A stretch of 64,000 bases of DNA from assembly GCA_037039925.1 (NCBI GenBank), contig JAXRKP010000366.1, forward strand, positions 12,501 to 76,500, written 5' to 3'. A model generated the notes under the pieces. The model searched no databases. It was not told where the DNA came from and saw nothing but the letters and a program-made list of their open reading frames with translations. Source of the DNA: Doris montereyensis. Lineage: Eukaryota; Mollusca; Gastropoda; Nudibranchia; Dorididae. Both the position numbers and the translations under genes were made by a program. Shown in pieces: positions 60,701 to 64,000 of the stretch; positions within the stretch are counted from its first letter, which is position 1; each line of letters begins with the position of its first letter.

Positions 60701-63218
60701 TTTCACTTAATTTCAGCATTTCCCCACACATTTCTGAAAAATAATAATTCTGATAGCTGATAGATCTAGTAGTGATAGATCTACCCCTATCATTTCACAA
60801 AACATGCAAACAGTGCAAAAATGAATATTTTTTTATATATCTCCTTTCGAAAAATAAATCAAACACAAGAGTGACAACATCCATAGCCTAAACACACGCA
60901 CAAATATTTACTCAGTCTACCCAGAAAATAAGGTTTGGAAGGCTTTCTCTATAACTCTGCCAATTATAAATCTTCCTCTATTCTAATTTTAACCACTACC
61001 CCCCCTCCTTTCTCAGGATCAAAAACATAAAACCAGATCTAGTTTTGAATTGACTGCAACGTAAAACATCTACCCACCTCCTCCCCTAGTAAAAATCTCC
61101 ATTATGGCAACTACCCCATCCCCTCTTTCTTTCTTCAATAAAACCCGAATCTAGATCTAGATCTGAATCTAGTATTACTGTATACTATAGAACATGATTG
61201 CCTTCTTCCCGGTTCTACCCTTTCGCACCCATGTCTACACTGTAGTGGAAGACATTCGTTATTGCTCTTTCTCTTCCGATACCGTATGTCCGATACCGTA
61301 TGTCAGACTCAATCACGTCTTATTTTGCCATCATATATTTTCACATCGACTTTCTTCACCCTGTCCCCACCTCTATTCTGCTATCAGGCCGTGCGTGCAT
61401 GATATCCCTTCGATCACCCAACCTTCTGTATTCTTACACTTGCATTTCCCTTTCGGTCAGCCGTAAACTCCAGATTCTCCATTTATCCTCTCTCTCTAAT
61501 ACTAATACACACATGTGCGATTGGTTGTATTAAACACACACAAACATTCTGTCTAACCTTCTTACACACACACATGCACGATCGGACTTAAAATATGCAC
61601 ATTGCCCTCTGTCTCTCTCCCTTTCACACAAACCATACAACGTGTGCGATCGTCTTTTTAACACACACAGCATTCTTAATCTCTCCAGAGGAAAAGTTAA
61701 ATTGAAGAAAGGAGACTGGGCCGTAGATACGCAGTTCATGGTATTGTATAGGCGCTAAAACTAAAGAAAGTATTGAAAGCTTTGTGTCTAAATCCGATAC
61801 TAATTCCCCGGGTTGCAATTTTAAAAAAAGGTATCGGAATCGTTCAGTTTCAACATGAAAGAATTGCCAAACAGCAAAGCATGCATGACCGAAAATAGAT
61901 GGCAAAATGATCATCTATCGTCCATGATCTTATTCGCATTTTCCTATTTCGCAGTGCCGATAATTGTTCATGTCTACTTCGATTTCCCGGATTTTCCCTC
62001 ACGTTCGTCCTCGATGCATCATTTCCCCTGGTATTTTCTCCACATGGGAACATTTTTTTCGTTTTCAAGGATTTCCCTGATGCATGGAAACCCTGTTTTT
62101 ACTACCTGAGTCCCATTTCCTACTTGTTTTCATACCCAATACATCAATTTCCAACCATTCAGACCTGAGTACGAAAATTCCGACATCTGATCTAAGTTTT
62201 AAAATCTCTTCTCCATCACAGAATTCAGACAGGGTTCTAGACTTGTCCCAGTAGGATCATTCCATTTTACAACAGGAGTGACCAATAAACGAAAGTTTTA
62301 TTTATTATTATATAATTAAGCCTACTTCATGAATAGTACAGCTGTTAGCATCGTTACTACCAGTTGTCCAAGGCAAAGATAATGATGGACACACCCCTTT
62401 TGAAATAGACTAAACCAAAGGCCTTTGGACGTAGGCTTATGAGCCTGAACGCATCCTTTATCCTGTTTACTAAATAAAAATGGCTAACTAATCAGAAAGT
62501 AAAGCATTATTTCAAAAGAGCGTTAAAAGAGAATGAGTAAGTAAGAGGGTAACAACAAAGAGGAATATTCAGGCCTCTCTTGCCCTGTCCTTCCTTCCCA
62601 GTAAATGCTGGGTATCACGCTGAGAGGTTTGTAGCAGGCAAACGGGAAATCTCAGACATATCGCCATCGCTGAATGAAGAGTGCTGTAACAAACCAGCAT
62701 TTACCAGTCATAGCCTAACCACATCAGGGTTAAGATGGTTTATAATACTAGATCTAACATGTGTGAGAAATATGACACATAAATTTTGGCAAAATAGGGA
62801 AATGTGAATGGAACATTTTGTGAAATCTGTTGTGCAACAGTGTCAGTATGGAGAAAGAAATTATAATAGTATTGTCATTGATTGTGCTGGTCTCTACATC
62901 TAATCATCTAGATTCTATCTATTCAACAATAATTCAGAGTTCAGACTCGATTTATAATTATTGATTAAAACTTACTTTAAAAAAATAAAACCCAGACCTA
63001 AATCTAGATTTCTAGCATAGAGATAGAATAGATAAATATTTCTTTTTCATCTGTTGAGCTGGGAGGAAGCCGGCGGAAGATTGCTTGGGACCATAGCATG
63101 CTATCGCTATGCTATCGCAATAATAATGCATTCTAGAAAGATTATGCAATAATTTCAATATCCCCTTACCATCTGCCCTCTTTAGGGCATTTTCTGGTCT
63201 TTGAAAATATGTAGGCAT
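33698..63218 (-). CDS. EIF3A: Eukaryotic translation initiation factor 3 subunit a, about 22 coding exons
   Basis: This is the largest scaffold subunit of eIF3, which binds the 40S ribosome and recruits mRNA in the cytoplasm. Conceptual splicing of GT/AG exons gives about 1,240 residues (human about 1,380) collinear with the family. The order is an N-terminal helical repeat region ([16 protein letters not shown], then [15 protein letters not shown]), a PCI region (roughly exons 7-11), a long charged coiled coil (exons 12-18), and a C-terminal RDDRGPR decapeptide-type repeat region (exons 19-20). It ends in [10 protein letters not shown] and TGA. Nine exonic indels break the frame in exons 3, 5, 8, 11, 13, 19 and 20 (three in exon 20); flanking frames remain conserved, so base errors are more likely than pseudogenisation. 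The neighbour is the convergent ZIP13 gene. Family assignment is very secure; exact ends of exons 8-10 and 22 are less certain. Confidence 0.97.
33879..33965 (-). mobile_element. SINE family A 3' fragment, reversed
   Basis: The plus strand shows TTTGTTTCATTGCAATTTATC, CCACCATATGTGATAAC, the reversed family 3' end; in the EIF3A intron before the last exon, sense to the gene. Confidence 0.5.
34078..34195 (+). repeat. Short tandem repeat, about 37-bp unit, EIF3A intron 21
   Basis: Four diverged copies of GCAAAGATCTGATTCAGCAA and ATAATT. Confidence 0.75.
34558..34598 (-). CDS. EIF3A: EIF3A exon 21
   Basis: This 41-base exon encodes [13 protein letters not shown] after completing an Asp codon. 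The acceptor TTTTCAG and donor GTAACG are good. It is supported by splice signals, phase and the expected charged C-terminal composition; it is too short for ORF detection. Confidence 0.7.
35548..35715 (-). mobile_element. SINE family A copy with duplicated core box
   Basis: The reversed body contains CACCATTGTGGTGATCTCAG twice in tandem (35571-35613), followed by GAATTAAGAGG and CAGCAAGATAAAG. In EIF3A intron 20, sense to the gene. Confidence 0.75.
35818..35965 (-). mobile_element. SINE family A copy
   Basis: The reversed body TTGATTCATTGAGATTTTTC, CCACCATATGCGGTGACCTC is followed by an AAGAAGAAACTGCG stretch and AGTGAAAGGAAAGAAGT. It ends about 50 bases from EIF3A exon 20; sense. Confidence 0.65.
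36018..36862 (-). CDS. EIF3A: EIF3A exon 20, RDDRGPR repeat exon with three one-base deletions
   Basis: This large exon encodes the Arg/Asp/Gly/Pro-rich C-terminal tail. It starts [18 protein letters not shown], includes tandem [21 protein letters not shown] repeats (about 36480-36610) and [24 protein letters not shown] and [15 protein letters not shown], and ends RRGGDSWRK. Three single-base losses in C/G runs split it into frames: 36666-36670, 36325-36328 and 36302-36305. Their net effect keeps the exon phase. Acceptor CCTCAG, donor GTAGAG. Confidence 0.93.
37081..43560. repeat. Dimeric 1.2-kb higher-order tandem array in EIF3A intron 19
   Basis: A 100-base core (GGGTCAGAAATTGGGATTTC ... 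CACCCTCTGATTTCACTAAT) recurs 11 times at about 37081, 38112, 38589, 39285, 39819, 40467, 41015, 41705, 42239, 42867 and 43400. From 38.6 kb spacing alternates about 650 and 540 bases. Two unit types (followed by ACACCATCGG or AAACCACCGG) therefore form a 1.2-kb dimer repeated about four times. The core is better conserved than its flanks. One unit type contains a copy of the EIF3A exon 19/intron 19 junction. Confidence 0.9.
38300..38370 (-). mobile_element. SINE family A 3' fragment inside the intron 19 array
   Basis: TTTGTTTCATTACAAGTTTCC, CAACATGCAGTGATGTCAGG, GGAATTAAGAAGGAAACA; reversed, sense to EIF3A. Not seen in the neighbouring array units. Confidence 0.45.
43718..43845 (-). mobile_element. 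SINE family A copy
   Basis: Reversed: TTTGCAATTTACCCCATCCA, CCATATGCAGTAATCTCAGG, GTGAATTGAGAAGTAACAGC, GGACCTACCAGAAGCGCC. Between the 1.2-kb array and exon 19; sense. Confidence 0.7.
44035..44203 (-). CDS. EIF3A: EIF3A exon 19, indel in a GA repeat
   Basis: It encodes [20 protein letters not shown], then [20 protein letters not shown] and, in another frame, [12 protein letters not shown]. The frame breaks in a GAGAGA run (plus strand 44067-44076), probably two bases lost. The acceptor is ACCAG and the donor GTATTA. The first 150 bases of its intron resemble segments of the downstream 1.2-kb array. Confidence 0.88.
44375..44470 (-). mobile_element. SINE family A copy, partial
   Basis: Reversed fragments CAGTTTACCATGTCCAACAC, GTGAAAGGAAAGAAATATAA, CCTACCGATAGCAACCGCCC, lacking the core box. 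EIF3A intron 18, sense. Confidence 0.45.
44761..44923 (-). CDS. EIF3A: EIF3A exon 18
   Basis: It encodes [20 protein letters not shown], then [20 protein letters not shown] and [14 protein letters not shown], the end of the coiled coil. The acceptor is AATAAAG; the donor is GTAAGT, phase 2. Confidence 0.93.
45190..45261 (-). repeat. Tandem copies of the EIF3A intron 17 start
   Basis: The true junction is GAAAG-GTCAGTCGGTAGAT. The minus strand then shows AGAG-GTCACTTGGTAGATAAAG and AGAG-GTCACTTGCTGGATAAGC, two further donor-like copies within 70 bases. Confidence 0.65.
45262..45415 (-). CDS. EIF3A: EIF3A exon 17
   Basis: It encodes [20 protein letters not shown], then [20 protein letters not shown] and [11 protein letters not shown], strongly charged. 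The acceptor is CACAG. The donor is GTCAGT, phase 1. The intron start is repeated twice more in tandem (45195-45260). Confidence 0.94.
46605..47008. mobile_element. About 400-bp TIR element in EIF3A intron 16
   Basis: The left end (GTCATGTCTCGATAGTCTG) and the complement of the right end (GTCACATCTCGATAGTCCG) form imperfect inverted repeats. The sub-motif GGATTATCAAGACAT recurs near both ends. The right end finishes in CTG followed by TA. Resembles pogo/Tigger-type non-autonomous elements. Confidence 0.45.
47110..47250 (-). mobile_element. SINE family A copy
   Basis: Reversed: GATTAAATGGAATTGACACC, TGGTGCATTAAGAGGAAACA, GCAAAATGAAATATGTTGGG, GTGTGACCTACTCCTAGCAG. Ends next to the duplicated exon 16 donors; sense. 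Confidence 0.55.
47262..47398 (-). repeat. Two decoy copies of the EIF3A exon 16 end plus donor
   Basis: The true exon ends AAATCTGAATATGAG before GTGAGTTG. On the minus strand GTCTTAATGTGAG-GTGAGTTG (47349 boundary) and AAATCTGAATGCGAG-GTAAGTTG (47269 boundary) follow, separated by GCTGTGTGTAGCT spacers. Both keep good donors. Confidence 0.8.
47399..47521 (-). CDS. EIF3A: EIF3A exon 16
   Basis: It encodes [20 protein letters not shown] then [20 protein letters not shown] and E. Donor GTGAGT. Two degenerate copies of the exon end plus donor follow in the intron (donors at 47349 and 47269). Reading through to them meets an in-frame TGA two codons after the true donor. Confidence 0.95.
48067..48180 (-). 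CDS. EIF3A: EIF3A exon 15
   Basis: It encodes [20 protein letters not shown] then [18 protein letters not shown], matching the conserved YFERAKRLEEIPL region. It has 38 full codons. Acceptor TTTCTAAG, donor GTGAGT. Confidence 0.95.
48786..48890 (-). CDS. EIF3A: EIF3A exon 14
   Basis: It encodes [20 protein letters not shown] followed by [15 protein letters not shown], the conserved acidic-to-coiled-coil junction. It has 35 full codons. Acceptor AACAG, donor GTAAGC. Confidence 0.95.
49584..49795 (-). CDS. EIF3A: EIF3A exon 13, small indel
   Basis: It encodes [40 protein letters not shown] and [11 protein letters not shown]. After a frame change at about 49637-49642 it reads [18 protein letters not shown]. 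The length of 212 is not a multiple of three although both ends are in phase 0, so one base is missing or two are extra. Donor GTAAGT. Confidence 0.9.
50872..51009 (-). CDS. EIF3A: EIF3A exon 12
   Basis: It encodes 46 residues beginning [20 protein letters not shown] and including [19 protein letters not shown]. This is the start of the charged helical (spectrin-like) region. Both ends are in phase 0; donor GTATGT. Confidence 0.94.
51299..51486 (-). CDS. EIF3A: EIF3A exon 11, one-base deletion
   Basis: It encodes [33 protein letters not shown] and, after the break, [19 protein letters not shown] run of four (A at 51350-51353 on the plus strand) needs five. A GTAATA at 51363 resembles a donor, but the coding match continues straight through it. 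Acceptor AACAG, donor GTAAGA. Confidence 0.88.
51686..51798 (-). CDS. EIF3A: EIF3A exon 10
   Basis: It encodes [18 protein letters not shown] then [20 protein letters not shown]. The acceptor is the second AG (GTGGCCAG), chosen because with the exon 9 donor it gives the family length with no frame break. The donor is GTGAGT, phase 0. Confidence 0.85.
52130..52325 (-). CDS. EIF3A: EIF3A exon 9
   Basis: It encodes [20 protein letters not shown] and [20 protein letters not shown], then [17 protein letters not shown], aligning without gaps to the PCI region of eIF3a. The acceptor is CTTGCAG. The chosen donor is GTGGAC in phase 1; a competing GTTGGT donor four bases earlier would need a frameshift in exon 10. 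Confidence 0.88.
52935..53104 (-). CDS. EIF3A: EIF3A exon 8, two-base deletion
   Basis: It encodes [16 protein letters not shown], then after a frame change [20 protein letters not shown] and LVKDL. About two bases are missing near 53010 (DESA-x-EKQ), leaving 170 bases where 172 are expected from alignment to the family. The donor GTACGG follows GATTTG. Bases beyond it (YGKSMK in one frame) look intronic because exon 9 restores the alignment exactly. Confidence 0.85.
53382..53590 (-). CDS. EIF3A: EIF3A exon 7
   Basis: It encodes [38 protein letters not shown] and [20 protein letters not shown], all eIF3a hallmarks. The acceptor is CAACAG. The donor is GTAAGT in phase 2, so the last codon is completed by exon 8. 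Confidence 0.95.
54065..54205 (-). CDS. EIF3A: EIF3A exon 6
   Basis: It encodes 47 residues beginning [20 protein letters not shown] and ending [18 protein letters not shown], the conserved eIF3a segment. Both ends are in phase 0. Acceptor TTTTTAG, donor GTGTGT. Confidence 0.95.
54473..54532 (-). CDS. EIF3A: EIF3A exon 5, one-base insertion
   Basis: This small exon encodes [14 protein letters not shown] then RKLCDN. One extra base (C on the minus strand, about 54489) separates the two frames, so the exon is 60 bases where 59 are expected. Acceptor TTTTTTCAG, donor GTAAGT. No open reading frame reveals it; it was found by matching the gap between exons 4 and 6 to the family. Confidence 0.85.
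54861..54991 (+). CDS. Candidate first exon of a gene or element nested in EIF3A intron 4
   Basis: On the strand opposite EIF3A, ATG starts [44 protein letters not shown] and meets a GTATGT donor. The composition (acidic/serine start, SWADLP) looks coding. No second exon was found, and it may be the 5' end of a transposable element. Confidence 0.25.
55640..56150 (+). repeat. Dispersed repeat D, copy 1 (EIF3A intron 4)
   Basis: Shares with 58490-58890 the ordered blocks TTGAAGGTGGGGAGGAAAGC, CCATTCTTTTTTAAATCTAG, ATAAATATTAATAGAGATC, AGTCAGTTCGGAGTTTC, ATCAACCAACAA and ACCCGGAAATT. Unusually rich in AGATCTAGATCT. No reading frame. Confidence 0.7.
56975..57138 (-). CDS. EIF3A: EIF3A exon 4
   Basis: The exon reads [17 protein letters not shown], then [20 protein letters not shown] and [15 protein letters not shown], near-identical to the family. 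The acceptor is CAACAG. The donor is GTGAGG after CAG-G, so it ends in phase 1. Confidence 0.95.
57640..57775 (-). CDS. EIF3A: EIF3A exon 3, one-base deletion
   Basis: The exon encodes [20 protein letters not shown] and, after a frame change, [20 protein letters not shown]. The frame breaks in a run of five A (T on the plus strand, 57716-57720) where six are needed. It is 136 bases long, against 137 expected from the flanking phases. Acceptor CCCAG, donor GTATTT. Confidence 0.92.
58117..58307 (-). CDS. EIF3A: EIF3A exon 2
   Basis: The acceptor is TTAG and the donor GTAACA. The exon completes the Asp-Glu-Phe junction ([19 protein letters not shown]), then [15 protein letters not shown] and [12 protein letters not shown], all strongly conserved in eIF3a. 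It ends in phase 0. Confidence 0.95.
58490..58890 (+). repeat. Dispersed repeat D, copy 2 (EIF3A intron 1)
   Basis: Collinear with the copy at 55640-56150 in the same orientation, roughly 75-80% identical by eye, with indels. Its short open frames are not shared between copies, so it is not coding. Confidence 0.7.
59508..59655 (-). mobile_element. SINE family A copy
   Basis: Reversed: AAATTTTACCCTGTCCACCG, TATGCAGTGATGTCGGGGTG, AACTAAGAGGAAACAGCAAG, GTAGAACCTACCAGTAGGCC. EIF3A intron 1, sense. Confidence 0.75.
63170..63218 (-). CDS. EIF3A: EIF3A exon 1 (start codon)
   Basis: The exon encodes [16 protein letters not shown], which matches the invariant N-terminus of eIF3a. The ATG is at 63218-63216. 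It ends in phase 1 at a GTAAGG donor. The intron to exon 2 is about 4.9 kb. Confidence 0.95.
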
Positions 63219-63287
63219 GATTTCAAATTATTGAAGATACCATCACAAGTTATAATAAACCTGATATTATGGTGTTCAAGCTGCGGA

Positions 63288-63367
63288 CAATATGGCGATC
63301 CACATGTAAAGTAACTCCGCCAGATCCGGGCAAAGAAAACTCATTATTGACATGACACGACTTCCGG
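63288..63367 (-). promoter_or_regulatory. EIF3A proximal promoter: YY1-like and ETS-like sites
   Basis: On the minus strand an ETS-type CCGGAAGT (63367-63360) lies about 142 bases upstream of the ATG. A YY1-type CGCCATATTG (63297-63288) lies about 70 bases upstream. This pairing is common at housekeeping transcription starts, and YY1 sites often sit just downstream of the start. No TATA box is evident. The function is an inference from motifs only. Confidence 0.4.
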
Positions 63368-63659
63368 TTATAAAGTGACTCCTTATATTTGCCTCGTACG
63401 TTATTTTTTACTTTTCTTGGATCTTCCTAGACAGGTTAGAGAGGCGTGTGTATACCAGGACACGTGTAATACATGTATCGCTACTAAAAACCTTTAATGC
63501 TTTGTTTTGTTTTCATTTCGTTTTTTGTTGGGTTTTTTGGACATCAAATCTTGCAACGTTTATCACTTACTCGTTACAAGCACATTCATTAAATGTTAAT
63601 GATGAATCAAATCGATATTAATCTGAGGGTTGGTTATGTTTTGTTTTTGGTTGGGTTTT

Positions 63660-63930
63660 TGTTTTTTTCCGAATCAGAATAAGAATCAGAACCCTTTATA
63701 AGTCTTCTTCTTCTTCTTCTTCGATCTCTCTGCCAACCCATCAAATCAGGATGCAGATTGTCTCCATGAATTGCATAGTCTTTTGCAGACACTTCATAGG
63801 GTCGCATAGCTTTTCTTCCAGAGGTGCCTCTCCCGGCCATATCGCTGTTCTATCTGATATGTAAAGCGAACACAGCTGGAGAATATGTTCAGTATTCTAG
63901 TTGGACACTCCACACTCTCACCCTTTTAAT
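63660..63930 (-). mobile_element. LINE 3' end: C-terminal reverse transcriptase/RNase H fragment
   Basis: The minus strand reads CECGVSN, then TEHILQLCSLYISDRTAIWP, GEAPLEEKLCDPMKCLQKTM, QFMETICILI and stop (63743-63741). This is the Cys-rich HILQ/WP/EKL end typical of jockey/RTE-type LINEs. It is followed by a TTCTGATTC-type tail (63668-63700). It is upstream of, and in the same orientation as, EIF3A; an overlapping ORF starting MAGRGTSGRK is a shadow. Confidence 0.75.
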
Positions 63931-64000
63931 TCCCCAACTTTTAGATAGCGATACATATATTGATGGAGATGGATGTGCCCAGTCCTGAGTCTGAATAGGG

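Noticed and set aside
63634..63840. ORF starting MAGRGTSGRKAMRPYEVSAK as a gene upstream of EIF3A
   Set aside because: A different frame of the same DNA gives the conserved LINE C-terminus TEHILQLC ... WPGEAPLEEKL, followed by a LINE tail.

Overview
The window is intron-rich eukaryotic DNA from an invertebrate, probably a mollusc (perhaps a gastropod). Exons are short (about 40-850 bases), introns obey GT/AG, and the two recognisable proteins look lophotrochozoan, not vertebrate. Long microsatellites, minisatellites, tRNA-derived SINEs, TIR elements and LINE ends fill the rest. No bacterial, plasmid, phage or CRISPR feature is present. The assignment to molluscs is an inference from general resemblance, not a database match.

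Left part (1-12.2 kb): mostly repeats, including a G-rich minisatellite, a 70-bp tandem repeat, (ATT)n, (AG)n, (TTC)n and (TC)n tracts, several SINEs and a 1.2-kb TG-rich minisatellite. Three exon-like segments on the minus strand (9.3-10.2 kb) may belong to an unrecognised gene. At 12.4-20.5 kb on the plus strand lie the last five coding exons of a ZIP-family zinc transporter, best matched to SLC39A13/ZIP13. Its 5' exons were not found. One of its introns holds a 1.3-kb pyrimidine tract and another a truncated LINE, several SINEs and a 16-bp satellite.

Middle (20.5-33.2 kb): intergenic DNA between two convergent genes, with minisatellites, two TA-flanked TIR elements and a fold-back minisatellite.

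Right part (33.7-63.2 kb, minus strand): a nearly complete gene for translation initiation factor eIF3 subunit a (EIF3A) in about 22 coding exons, from the start codon to a conserved C-terminus ending in [10 protein letters not shown]. Its promoter has ETS- and YY1-like sites. Intron 19 contains a dimeric 1.2-kb higher-order tandem array whose units copy the start of that same intron. Introns 16 and 17 also begin with tandem copies of their own 5' splice site. A LINE 3' end closes the window.

Both genes carry small frameshifting indels, most in homopolymers (nine in EIF3A, one in ZIP13), while splice sites and protein conservation are otherwise intact. The simplest reading is uncorrected base errors in a long-read draft, so simple ORF calls understate both genes. 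The long ORFs in low-complexity DNA are not genes. ZIP13 (zinc export from early secretory compartments) and EIF3A (cytoplasmic translation initiation) have no evident functional link; they are simply tail-to-tail neighbours.
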